The notes under the pieces: model-generated
What the model saw: the letters and a program-made list of their open reading frames with translations, nothing else
Database searches by the model: none
Told to the model about the DNA's origin: nothing
Made by a program: the position numbers and the translations under genes
Assembly: GCA_030411725.1 (NCBI GenBank)
Contig: MU839828.1
Span: forward strand, 1,736,001-1,800,000
From: Echria macrotheca
Taxonomy: Eukaryota > Ascomycota > Sordariomycetes > Sordariales > Schizotheciaceae
Reading direction: 5' to 3'
Length of the DNA stretch: 64,000 bases
Shown here: positions 1-10,944 of the stretch, one piece after another
How positions within the stretch are numbered: the stretch's first letter is position 1
How the letters are laid out: each line of letters begins with the position of its first letter

Positions 1-1115
1 CATCGTACCAAATAAAGACAGGACCAGAAGGGGCTAATATAAACGCGCTACAGTCAAAACCGGTGATCCCCTTATTTTCTCCCTTGGCTGGAGAAGATTC
101 CAAACGATGCCGGTCTACTCCATTTCTGATTCCCGGACCCGGAATCGCATGCTCAAGTACACACCCGAGCATATGCACTGTTTCGGTACATTTTATGGTC
201 CTCTCATCGCCCCGAACACCGGGTTCGTATGCTTCCAGTCCTTCTCGGCGTCGAACCCAGGCTTCCGGATCTCTGCCACCGGGACAGTTTTGAGTGTTGA
301 CGAGTCGACGGAAATCGTCAAGAAGCTCAAACTGGTACATACACCCCTCCCACCTGTAGTTCTGGATGCTAACTTCTCGATAGACCGGTGCCCCGTACAA
401 GATTTTCAAGAATACTGCCTTCATCAAAGACATGTTCAACTCGGCATTAGAAATTGCCAAGTTCGAGGGAGCGGCCATCAAGACAGTCTCAGGTGTGCGT
501 GGTCAGATCAAGCGCGCCCTGAGCAAACCGGATGGGCACTTCCGAGCGACCTTTGAGGACAAGATTCTGCTCAGCGACATTGTCTTTTTGAGGGCTTGGT
601 ATCCTGTCAAGCCTCATCGATTCTACAACCCGGTCACGAATCTGATTGGGTGGCAGAGCATGAGGCTGACGGGCGAGATCCGGCGCGATCAGAACATTGA
701 CACCCCACAGCTGAAGAACAGCCAGTACCGGAAGATTGAACGACAGACTCGCAGGTTCAATCCTCTGCGGGTGCCCAAAGCGCTCGCAGCAAGCCTGCCA
801 TTCAAGTCGCAGATTATCCAGACCAAGCCGCAGAAGAAGGAGACGTACATGCAGAAGCGGGCTGTGGTTGTTCGCGGCGAAGAGAAGAAGACACGCGATC
901 TCATGCAGAAGCTCACCACGATTCGGAAGGATGTGGTCGAAAAGAGGAGAGCGAAGAAGGACGAGAAGCGCGTCGAGTACCAGAAGAAACTGGCCGACAC
1001 AGAGGAGAGGATGGAGAATCGGCAGAAGAGGGAGACCAAGGCGTACTGGGAGAGGGAGGGCAAGAAGAGGAAGCCGGGGGATATGGGCGGCGGCGGTGGT
1101 AAGAGGCGGAAATAG
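1..1115 (+). CDS. BMS1: Ribosome biogenesis GTPase Bms1, C-terminal part (5' end outside window)
   Basis: Bms1 is a nucleolar GTPase needed for 40S subunit maturation in the SSU processome. The visible part is about 336 residues of the C-terminal RIBIOP_C region and the basic tail. Signatures include SLGWRRFQT, LKYTPEHMHCFGTFYGP, KLKLTGAPYKIFKNTAFIK and FEDKILLSDIVFLRAWYPV. I place exons at 54-334 and 384-1115. The intron at 335-383 has branch site GATGCTAAC and acceptor GATAG, and splicing across it restores LKLTGAPYK. An upstream intron ends at 53 (CTACAG). Its donor may be GTACCA at position 5, which would leave bases 1-4 as the end of the previous exon; that boundary is uncertain. The protein ends in a Lys/Arg-rich coiled tail with a poly-Gly run before GGKRRK. 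Identification rests on strong recall of the family's conserved blocks. Confidence 0.95.
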
Positions 1116-1744
1116 ACCTTGATAATCCGTTCGAAGTACGGAATAGATACCTATTTGTCTATGTACATAAGGCAGTTGTATATAACCTCTGAGTCTGGGC
1201 CTTTGAAGCAAAATTGTTGACACTGATGGACTGCGTCGCTGTCCCTCTGGACCTGACTGGACTTGAACTGAAGCAATTGACTTTATGGCGAGCAGACTGG
1301 TCCGGAACCGCTGTCAGACTGTCAGACAGCTGAAACTTCATCAAAATTGGCTCCCCACTCTATATTGCTTCTTTTCTTCCTTCTCACGCCAAGATGACGT
1401 CTGAGGGGCGCTGAGGGGAAAGAGCGATGGTGATAGTGGCTTACACGTGACCACGCATCGCTGCGCATCCCTGTCGCGTTCTTTCCGTTTGAAGAAGAGA
1501 CCGGCTTCTTGCACCGAAGTCGAAAATCGCCGTCCTTCTTTCCCTTTCTTTCCTTCGTTCCTTATGCAAAAGGCTCTAATAGAACCTCTGCGGGATTTCC
1601 CCCCTTTTTTTGTCTGTGCGAAAAGGTCTGATCATCGTAAAGAAAAAACAAGACCCAAGCGCGTCATCGCGACACACCCAATCCCCCCACTTTTTCTTTC
1701 CTCTGTGCGGGTGAATCGGGACGAAATCCAGCAACAAACAAACC
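1116..1744. promoter_or_regulatory. Intergenic: BMS1 3' flank and promoter of the HIRAN helicase gene
   Basis: No gene is seen here. Two AGGGG (STRE-like, stress-response element) pentamers lie at 1404-1408 and 1414-1418, next to a TGACGT (CRE-like) hexamer at 1395-1400. From about 1480 the strand is pyrimidine-rich up to the start codon at 1745, which sits in a good context (ACCATGG). Assigning regulatory function to these motifs is inference from sequence alone. Confidence 0.35.
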
Positions 1745-4727
1745 ATGGCGCCGCGCAAGACGAAACGACCCCGTGCCGAGAGTAGCGGCTCCGGCTCGGC
1801 TGCGGCGAGGGCTTCGGGGGAGAGAAATTCCAAAGCTGCCCGGGCTGACTCGGCGGCGTATGCTTCGCAGTTGCCTCCAGCGCCGGCCTCCTCGTCCTCA
1901 GGTGACCGGTCTGGGGCCGCGGCGACGTCGCGGTCTTCTGGCGCTGTCGATGCGGAACAGAGACTTGGGTGGCAGGCGTCTACCCAGGAGGAGGACGGGG
2001 TTGATCTTACGCAGGCTGATGATGATCCGGCTCGGGAGCTTTACGGGACGCTCGGTATGTGACTACTTTATCGCAAGGTCAAACAGCGACTGACCCTGGG
2101 AGACGGGAAAATCGTGGGTGTGAGATATTACAATGGAATGGCCACGGCGGGTGAGTTGGTGGTATTGAAGCGAGAGCCTGGTAACCCGGTATGTATTCAT
2201 AGTCCTTGTAGAGATGCGAGCTGACAGTCGAAGTATGATTCCAATGCGATTCGGGTGGACAATGTGTTCGGCGCCCAGATTGGACATATACCCAGGACTG
2301 TCGCGGCGAAGCTTGCGCCGTATATCGTAAGTGTCATGTCTCTTAGGGTTCCCGTTGCTGACTGGTCCAGGATAATGGCGACATTGAGGTTGAAGGTGTC
2401 CTGACCGGCGAAAAGGGGCACTTTGAGTGTCCCGTCCGCATCGCCATTTATGGAACCGCCTCTCCCGCTGACCGGCCTAGCCTGGAGGAACGCCTCAAGA
2501 AGGATAAGCTCGTTAAAGCAACCCAGCTGAAACAGACGCGGAAGGAAGCTGAGCTTCAACGGCAGGCTATGGGCCGAAAGAGCAACCGTTCTACCGCTGG
2601 CTTCTCCGCCGAGCCCGAAGTCACCCTCGAAGACCTTGCCAAGACGAGCCAGGCCGTCGATCTTCGCGCCGGAGGAGGTGATATCGTCAAGTCCTTCGCC
2701 ATGGATGAAGACCAGCTCTCAAAGATGCCGCAAGCTGAGCAACCTGATACAGTGGCTGCCAAGCTGTTGCCCTACCAACTGCAGGGCCTGGCGTGGCTCA
2801 CGGCCAAGGAGAACCCGGTGTTTCCATCCAAAGGCTCACAAGAGACTGTTCAACTGTGGAAGCACGACGCTCGTGGACTTTATGTCAACGCTGCTACAAA
2901 TTTCACTGTCCGGGACCCCCCTGCTTTGCTCTCTGGTGGCATTCTGGCGGATGACATGGGACTGGGGAAGACACTGCAGATTATCAGCTTGATCATGACG
3001 GGTGGGCCTGGAAGGACACTTATTGTTGCTCCAGTTGGTGTCATGAGCAATTGGGAACAGCAGATTTCTCGCCACGTTCTTGAGGAACATCTTCCCAAGG
3101 TGCTCATCTATCATGGTAACAACCGGCAAAGCTCTGCCAAGACACTGGCAGGTTTTGATGTCATTATCACCAGTTACGGAAGGCTGGCAAGTGAAGCAAC
3201 CAACAACGGAGCCCTCTTTAAGATGGATTGGCGTCGGGTGGTGCTGGACGAAGGACACACGATCCGCAATGCCAAAACGAAAGCTGCCGAAGCTGCCTGC
3301 AAACTCAAGGCCCAGTCGATATGGGTTCTGAGTGGCACACCAATGTAAGTTTATCCTTTCACCGCATGACCTCGCTAATAACTTTAGTGTCAACAACATC
3401 AAGGATCTTCATTCATTGCTCAAGTTCCTTCACATCACCGGCGGCATCGAGCAGTCGGATATCTTCAATACCGTCATTACCAGGCCTTTGGCGTATGGTG
3501 ATCATCGCGCAGAGGCCCTCTTGCAATCTCTCATGACGGATCTTTGCCTTCGTCGCAAGAAGGATATGAAGTTTGTTGACCTCAAGCTTCCAGCCAAGAC
3601 GGAGTATATTCACCGGATTACGTTCTGGCCTGACGAGAAGAAGAAATACGATGCTCTCATGTAAGTGTTGTGATACAACCGAGTTACTCCGCTGACGCCA
3701 TCACAGGTCGGAAGCGCAAGGTGCTCTCGAAGAGTACCAGGCCAACTCGCGCGCTGGTCAGAAAGGGAGATTCCAGGGTGTGTTGGAGAGGCTCCTTCGG
3801 CTCCGTCAGACGTAAGTTCATCTCTTTTCACCGTGTATTTGCACTAACCTTGCTAGCTGCAACCACTGGACTCTCTGCAAGGAGCGCATTACAGACCTGC
3901 TCAAACTTCTCGAGGACCAGGATGTCGTTCCTCTGAACGACAAGAACCGCGCCCTGCTTCAGCAGGCTCTCCAGCTCTTCATCGACAACCAGGAAGAGTG
4001 TCCGGTGTGCATGGAGGCGATGAAAGGACCGGTCATCACTCACTGCAAGCACGTATTCTGCAGGGGTTGCATCACCAAGGTGATCGACATACAGGGAAAG
4101 TGTCCCATGTGCCGCGCCGAGCTCGCTGAAGTCAATCTCCTGGAGCCGGCTCCGGAGATGTCAGCCGAAGAAGAGCAGATACCACTTGACCAGGAGACCA
4201 AGAGTTCCAAGACGGAAGCGCTGCTCAAGATTCTACAGGCGACGCTGAAGAAAGACGGATCCAAGGTCATTATCTTTTCTCAATGGACATCGTTTCTGTC
4301 AGTCATCCAGCGACAGCTTGACGAGGCTGGCTACAAGTACACTCGTGTCGACGGCAGCATGAACACATCTCAACGGGACGCAGCACTTCGGGCGCTTGAC
4401 CAGGACCCCAACACACGCATTATGTTGGCAAGTCTGGGTGTATGCAGTGTCGGGCTGAACCTGGTGGCGGCGGATACCGTCATTCTTGCGGATAGCTGGT
4501 GGGCGCCGGCCATCGAAGACCAAGCTGTTGACCGGGTGCATCGTCTTGGCCAGACCCGGCCGACGACGGTGTGGCGGCTCGTGATGGAGGGGACTGTCGA
4601 GGAGCGTGTTCTCGACATACAGGGACAGAAGAGGGAGCTCGTGGGGAAGGCGTTTCAAGAGAATCAGGGCAAGAAGAAGAAGACGAAGGAGACTCGGATG
4701 GCGGATATTGTCAAGTTGCTCGCGTAG
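1745..4727 (+). CDS. HIRAN-SNF2-RING helicase, RAD5/HLTF-like
   Basis: Predicted 903-residue nuclear ATPase of the SNF2 family with an embedded RING finger. Rad5/HLTF proteins use this layout for fork remodelling and PCNA polyubiquitination in damage tolerance. Exons: 1745-2054, 2103-2188, 2234-2326, 2371-3344, 3388-3660, 3707-3811, 3857-4727; all phases agree. Order of domains: basic low-complexity start; HIRAN domain (about residues 100-190, with DGKIVGVRYYNG and PYDSNAIRV); SNF2 N-lobe with Walker A in GGILADDMGLGKT (about 350) and a DEGH box (about 454), as in Rad5; C3HC4 RING (about 661-700, CPVCMEAM...HCKHVFCRGC...CPMC); helicase C-lobe (about 725-870, IIFSQWTSFL, QAVDRVHRLGQ). It is shorter than many Rad5 proteins, so an HLTF-like paralogue is also possible. 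Whether it is the true RAD5 orthologue needs a tree. Confidence 0.95.
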
Positions 4728-5270
4728 GCGGTCTAATTTGGGCGGGTGGTATCATGAAGGGTGGACGAGTTATGATGGTGGATCTTTGGCTTGGTGCGCG
4801 AGGGTATGTGTTCTAATGATGTGGAGGGTATGTGCTTTGTGGACTCGAGGGGGCGGTTTTCTGTTGTATTACATGCGGATACATGAGGTTTAGACATTTC
4901 GGTACACGCCTACAAGGTTGCGGGGGGTCATTTGAGTTATAGACGAGCCAGAACCTACCTTAGGAGGTAGGATGCGACCTGGTAGTCGAGCCACGTTCAA
5001 AGAGCAATACGATACGAATTTGACATCTACAATTACATGAATGAGCTGGTGGCTGGTCTATTGGTAAGTAGGTAGTGAACATGGACTACACAACGAAGAA
5101 TAACGCAGTCAGGGGCAATGGAGACGCGCAGCACGGTTGGGGACGTATATCTTGGGTCAAAACAGGAGATCATTGCATCCCATATCGAGCAACAGGGTCG
5201 GGGGGCCGGGGGTGTTGGAGAAGGAGGTCAGGCACTAGATGTTGACTTCTACCTGAGGCGTGGGGTTTTT
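4728..5270. other. Helicase 3' flank and left border of the repeat array
   Basis: No gene is seen. Bases 4911-5028 contain a string of short blocks (GGTACAcGCCTACAAGGTTG, then GAGCAATACGATAC, then TTTGACAT). These recur in the same order beyond the last repeat copy at 10374-10436. A further block, GAGTTATAGACGAGCCAG (about 4935-4953), has a diverged counterpart inside the array at about 8964-8983. A CCTACC/GGTAGG inverted motif lies at about 4955-4972, a type common in intergenic DNA of Sordariomycetes. Confidence 0.5.
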
Positions 5271-5440
5271 CACTGCAATTTCTACTCTGTAAGAGGCCTT
5301 GAGCGACATTGTCACGTGTCGAGGTTGGGCCCCGGTGAAGGACACGGCGGTTGCGGTGCCTTGTGGTCCGCGCACGAACCAGAAGACTGTAGGTTTAAGT
5401 GTGTGAGAGAGTGAGAGATATTATATTTCTTTCCGAGGAG

Positions 5441-6208
5441 CACTGCTATTTCTACTCTGAAGGAGGCATTGAGTTGGTCACGTGCCGAGCTTGGGGTCCC
5501 AAGGATAGCTGGCCTGCTTGCGTGGAATATTTTGTCGTTGCAACCACTGCAATTTCTACTCTGAAGGAGGCCTTTGAATGAGTCACATGTCGAGCTTGGT
5601 TGGGCCAATGGCATCGTGTTGCCTTTTTGCCGCTGCCTTTGCGGGAAATCGCCAGATCACTGCATTTTCTACTCTGGCGGAGGGTTTGACATGGACCGGA
5701 CTGGGAATCAACCACATACAGGGGGCTGTTTTGGAGCAAGATGTATGGATAACTGCCACGGACAAATTTGGCCGACAGATGGTCTTCTCACTGCAATTTC
5801 TACTCTGGAAGGGGGTTTGACTTGGACCGGAATGAGAATCAACGACATGCAGGGGGCCATCAAGTCTTTGCCCGGCGTTGGTAGGAGCTCTCCTTTTTTT
5901 CACTGCAATTTCTACTCCTGAGGAGGGCTTTGTCTGTCTGGACTGGTGTCTACAACATGCACGGGGGCTGTTTTCGAACAACATGACTGGACTGCTGCTA
6001 CTGACGTGTCTGTCCGATGGTTGGCGTTATGGCTTTTTCACTGCAATTTCTACTCTGGAAGAGGGTTCGACTTGGACCGGACAGGTGTTCCACGACATAC
6101 AGGGGGCTGTTTTCGAGCAACATGACTGGACTGTTGCTACTGACGACGTGTCTGTCCGGCGTTGGAATGATTTGTTCTTCACTGCAATTTCTACTCTGGC
6201 GAAAGGTC
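5441..6208 (+). repeat. Tandem sub-block of the array in which spacers are also related
   Basis: Between the copies at 5658 and 6180 the units are 112-141 bp long, and the spacers are diverged versions of one another. The block ACATACAGGGGGCTGTTTT recurs (about 5715 and 6094), with close variants ACATGCAGGGGGCC (about 5845) and ACATGCACGGGGGCTGTTTT (about 5955). CAACATGACTGGACTG recurs in the spacers before the copies at 6039 and 6180. TTGGACCGGA-type sequence follows the copies at 5658, 5789 and 6039. The spacers after copies 5271, 5441 and 5545 share a different block (TCACGTGTCGAGGTTGGG, TCACGTGCCGAGCTTGGG and TCACATGTCGAGCTTGGT). This is direct evidence that part of the array grew by tandem duplication of repeat-plus-spacer units. 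Confidence 0.8.
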
Positions 6209-8626
6209 CAAGAGGACAACACAAGCATCTCCTCGATGTATCTTCTATCCGTCACTCTGATTTCAACCTACTGGTGTGGAGGGCTAACGTTGATAAGGGA
6301 ACTGGGATTTCACGGCATGCAGAAGTTGAGGATCTGAACAGATACGAGGCGAGAAATCACTGCAATTTTTACTCTGGCGGAGGCCATGTCTGCAGTTCAA
6401 CCACAAGGCTGCGGGTGGGGAGGGGCAACCTACACCGACCTTCAGTGCAATTGCTGCATGGAAGATCAGGTAGTCTGGAGGAGGATATTGAGGGTATTTC
6501 GTACTCGGCTCATCATACATGTACCATTTGCCACGCAAGTTTCTCGTCATTTTGTAGAGGAATGGTGGGCTTGAGCTACAAGTGGGCTTCGCTTCACTGG
6601 GCCAGCAAGGCTGCAAGAACCTGAATCGTCGGAAGGATCTTGCACGGCAGGCTCGAGCTCTTAGCAAAGAGAGCACTGCACCTTTTTCTCTGAAAGAGGG
6701 CTTGGGACTGGCGTTTTCATGACAACCTACATCAGGGGCATGGAAATGCCGTCCACGTAAACCACCCTGACTTGATCTTGCTTCCTTGTGAGGAACATGT
6801 CTCCAAACTAGTTTGTTTACAATTATGGATAGGAATTTGCATGTCCAAAGTCGGGAGAGATACATCCTCAGCTGCGTCAAGCTAGATGCTGGTAAAACCT
6901 TCATATCAAGAAAGATCTTCTCAAGAACCGCTGATCAACGCGGACTTTAACACGATCTTCACTTTATCTCTGTGGTATTTTCTCTAGAGTATCGAGATTC
7001 CGTCCTCCTTTATCGCTGCAGTCACTGGTCTAGATAGGGATGCGAGCTCAGCAAAACTTGGCCAGTACGGTTACCTAGGAACTGAGACGACAGAGGAGCC
7101 TGGGAACCCGTATTCTCGACTCGATTGGATGTCGACAAGTTCACTGCAATTTCTACTCTGGAGGAGGTCTTAACTGCATCTTGGCGGAAGGCGGAGCGCG
7201 AGGCTTCGTGCAGGCGAGGCAAAAACAATGATGAAGATGCAATCACTGCAATTTTCACTCTGGAGGAGGGTTGGACTGCAGCCTACAGCCTGGTGAGCCA
7301 CCAGACCGTGCGAGTGAGTCGGCCAGCGAAGGAAGAGGCGGGGGCGATTAGAGATAAAAACGACCCAACTCTCCAAGACCACTGCATTTTCTGACATTGA
7401 TGAGGGCCCCGTTTTGCACATTTTCGCTATTGGCTGCCTCGCGCCGCGCGCCGTCACTGCAATTCCTCCTTGGAGAATCCCTCGATGTAGTTCCCCGGCA
7501 AACCGTAATGACGAGACAAGAAGTTTCGAACTTCGAATACGATAGTGTAGCTGCCCAAGTTAGGCAGATGTGTGTGTTGCGTTGCTAAAATCTAGGAAGA
7601 AGTGGCTGGACTACGGTTAAGCTTCGTCGCGGATGAGTTCCATCTGAAGCAACATAGGTACGGAGGTTCTTGAAGTAACACGCAAGGAGACCTGAAAGAC
7701 ACAGCGTTCAGATGTGCTTCCCTTGTGGGCGGGCCAGCGCGCCTATATGATTCTCGTCTTACAGTAATAGTAACACTGTGGCCGTCACTGCATTTTCCAT
7801 GTCCAAGGAGGACCTCAACCTCTTGAGATTGGACCACCGTTCTGAATGGTTACTATGCGAAAGCGTTGAAGATTCAGGGGATGAGGATCTATTGTTGTGG
7901 CATTTGTTTCGAAGTGAGTCTTGTCACCGAGATCCGGGCAGTCGGTGGTCCAAAGTACAATACCTATCTATCATTGCTATCCTGGACTGATACCACTCGG
8001 AGAAAGGGTCTCTGGCATTCACTATCTGCCTACACTGTCGGGCGACTAGAGGAATATCTTTGGAAGACGACTCAACTGTGGATGGTGTCCGTATAAAAGG
8101 GCAACCTCGGAGGGAGTTGATCTCTCCTGCTAGGGAGGCAGGATGTCTGCTCAAGCACAATCAGCTCAAGGAGAGTTTGCCGTGTCCAGTAAAATTTACT
8201 GATCAAGCTCAGACTTAGACCAAAGACTTTCATCAACTTGCTGGAGTGTTTTTGCCTCGAGTGAGAGGCTTCGGGCTCACCAAGGCACCCAAATATCCAC
8301 CACGTACCCGCTCTCAGTGACACTTTTCTTGAACGGGCATTACCAAATTGCCGTATCTCACCAGCGTGAGCAGACCCGGCAGCCGATGCGGAGTAGCAAA
8401 GTCTTAGTGTCATAATCTAGTACTCATCCGCCTCGTTCGTCTCGCTACCAAGGATACATTCAGACACAAAACAGGTTGATATTGCGAGGCTGTGGTGGTG
8501 AAGCCTTGCATCTGACGATGGAAGAGGTTGGTGAGACACCATGCCGGTCTAGGCTGTAGCTGGGGGCGAGCTCCTTTAAGTCGAAATCACAACTGCTACG
8601 AAACGTACAAGACGGACTCAATGAAC

Positions 8627-8671
8627 AAGACGAACGAGACGAACGAGACGAACGAGACGAACGAGACGAAT
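8627..8671 (+). repeat. 9-bp minisatellite, five units of GAGACGAAC
   Basis: Five consecutive 9-bp units (first AAGACGAAC, last GAGACGAAT) end one base before the array copy starting at 8673. The tract sits inside the largest spacer of the array (7786 to 8673). It is a candidate length-polymorphic site. Confidence 0.9.
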
Positions 8672-10364
8672 GCACTGCATTTTCTTGTCTGAAGGAGACC
8701 CTTAACTTGGTAACGTCACCCATGAAGAAGCCAGAAACTATTATGTCAAAATCCGCAAAATACCTTAGGTAGGTACCTAGCTCTATGGATCTACCAACTT
8801 GATATGCCGAGCGGACCTACGCCAATTAGCATCTCCTAATTGATATGCTGTGTAACGGAGCTTCAGCACTGCGATTTCTATTCTGGCAGAGGACCTCAGC
8901 GTTGCCCCCTTTTATGGGAACCAACCATGACTTTCTAGTCTATTGATGAGCTACACGGGTTTTATGAGCTATAGATAAGCCAGTGTCGTAGGGTAGTTTA
9001 CTGTTGTTCTTGGAGATGTTCCTGAAGATGACGGGACATTGGCGTCGTTACCACCCTCAAACATAACATTTCATCCAGGCCAACATAAGGTGTACCGAAG
9101 TGATTCCATTTAGAGGTAGAACGTCAAAATTGAGGTAGTCAAGAGGAGGAGCAAAAGGGTAACCAAGCCATCTACTATCATGTCCCCGAAAGACACAGGA
9201 TTTGTAAGGGAGTGAATCCAAATCCGAAGCCAATTGTTGAGCCGACGGTGCATTACAGAGCACTGCAATTTCTGCTCTGATAGAGCTCCTGACCTTTGAC
9301 GTTGGAACGCCATAAATATCTATCCAATTGGATAGGGCAAGGCTACCACTTACCTCCAAGCACTCGAGGCCGGAGTTCCCGGTCATATGCCCCGGGTTGA
9401 TATCACTGCAATTTCTACCCTCAAAAAAGTCCATGTCATGCGGATCCCGTCCACAGTTATATGATGGCTCTGTCACACTGCAATTTCCACCCTCAAGAAG
9501 CCCATGAACCAGCCTTTTCGGAGAACAGGACTTCTAACCACGGAGCCGGCTCTCTCGGGGGTTCTCTATCCCGCAAGGCTGAAACCGGCGGACAGTCCTT
9601 CGGCCGAATACCCATCGATCACTGCAATTTCTATGCTAAAGGAGGCCCTTACCATCCGACTCTCGACGAATCACAATCTCAACGCCAAAGTGTCCAATCA
9701 GGATCCCGCTGCTCTTTCAGTGAGCCATCCACAAGAGGAGGTGATCATGGAAAGTGAAGGCTACAGTTGTGCTTGCACGTGCTCCTATCACCGCACTTCC
9801 TAATCCTTCCTATTCCAGCACTGCAATCTCGACCCTCCAAGAAGCGTGACACTAATAACTCTCCAAAAAACCACAGTCTCAGTATCATAGACTACCCGGC
9901 CAAATTCTCACTACCTCCTTAACAGACCATCCACAATGCCAGGGGGCTCATGAAAAGCGAGAACTACATTGCTACCAGTCCAAACTACATGCCGAACAAA
10001 AAAAAAAGGTCATGTTCACCCCAGTCCAGCTGTGGAATCTACTAATGAGTCATTCCACATGATTTGACATCACGACCTTCTGCTCCGATACACTGCAATT
10101 TCTACGCTCACGGAGGCCTTCACGCTGCCTCCAAGTCCTGCCCTCTCGTCAAATCACAACGAATTATCCAAACCTTCCACTGTCCAACCAATCAATATCC
10201 TGGTATTAACCAAAAATTGCACTGCAATTTTCACTCTCAACGAGGGGACATGAGTCCCTGGAACCATTCCCTCAAATTCTCGTCCCTCACTCAGAATAAG
10301 CCAATGTTGGCTCCCCCGCGGCCCGGGCAGCACTGCAATTTCTACTCTGGCAGAGGGGATACGG

Positions 10365-10944
10365 ATACCGGTACATACCTACACCTCCAAGGTTGTATCG
10401 AGCAATACGGATACCTTATCACCAGAACGTTTGACATACCTTCCTTACCTAGATAGGTAGTATCCATATCTTCCCTCGACTTCTATCAGGAAGGGTTAGG
10501 GCGGTGTATCATCAGGCCTTGTTTGCGAGGAGGCGGGGACCTGGAAGAGAGGGAGTTTACCTGTTGATCTTGTACTTCATAGTCATCATCCCCTATCTTC
10601 ACCCGGGCACACCCAGTAACTCAGCACGACCAGGTAGGTAGACACAAACATTGACAGAAACATAGAAGGTTTAGGCCAAGCCAAGCTCCCGCTCAACGAC
10701 ATTTGTAGCGAACGTCTAAATGGTATCGATGCTATCGGAGGAGGTATATCCGTGGTATCCGTGGTATCATAATGCAGTTGCGCGCGCCTACTTCGTCCGT
10801 TCCCAGCCCGAAGATATATGGTCACCCATCCATTCCCTTCCAGCTCCATTCCCTTCCAGCCCAGTCCAACCAGTCCAATCCCTCCTGGTATCATCCGAGC
10901 CCCTTTGCCAATCCAAACCCATACCCAACATCCAACAATATCTA
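10365..10944. other. Right border of the repeat array and 3' flank of the GNAT-like gene
   Basis: No gene is seen. Bases 10374-10436 carry diverged versions of the blocks found left of the array (GGTACATACCTACAC, CCAAGGTTG, GAGCAATACGGATAC, TTTGACAT). A TACCTAGATAGGTA inverted motif is at about 10447. The rest, 10460-10944, is 3' flank of the minus-strand gene with no clear structure. Confidence 0.45.

Larger units (their letters stand above)
5271..10364 (+). repeat. Interspersed repeat array: 25 copies of a ~30-bp motif with long spacers
   Basis: All copies read on the plus strand. The consensus is CACTGCAATTTCTACTCT followed by a purine-rich GGAGGAGGGCTTGAC-like tail. Copies start at 5271, 5441, 5545, 5658, 5789, 5901, 6039, 6180, 6358, 6674, 7142, 7244, 7380, 7455, 7786, 8673, 8867, 9261, 9404, 9476, 9620, 9819, 10091, 10220 and 10331. 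The first six bases CACTGC are identical in all 25. Positions 7-12 vary little (AATTTC, ATTTTC, GATTTC), and the 3' half drifts. Start-to-start distances run from 72 to 887 bp, mostly 100-200. Spacings are not multiples of three and each reading frame is interrupted between copies, so this is not a repetitive protein. I found no copy elsewhere in the window. There is no recognisable gene, transposase or tRNA in this interval. Function unknown. Confidence 0.9.

Noticed and set aside
5277..5288. AATTTCTACTCT resembles the start of Cas12a crRNA direct repeats
   Set aside because: Only 12 bases match. The GTAGA half that forms the hairpin with TCTAC is missing in every copy, so the match is coincidental.
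5452..6255. Minus-strand frames with recurring RVEIAV / SRNCS peptides, as if a repetitive precursor protein
   Set aside because: Copies fall in different frames because unit lengths are not multiples of three, frames stop between copies, and there is no start, signal peptide or splice continuity.
5271..10364. Reading the repeat array as a CRISPR array
   Set aside because: The locus is in a eukaryotic genome with introns on both sides. Spacers range from about 40 to 860 bp, repeats are diverged, several spacers are homologous to each other, and no cas-like gene is present.
5271..10364. Repeat-induced point mutation as the cause of repeat divergence
   Set aside because: The CpA dinucleotides in CACTGCA are largely intact, the units are far below the length usually needed for RIP, and the changes are not biased to C-to-T.
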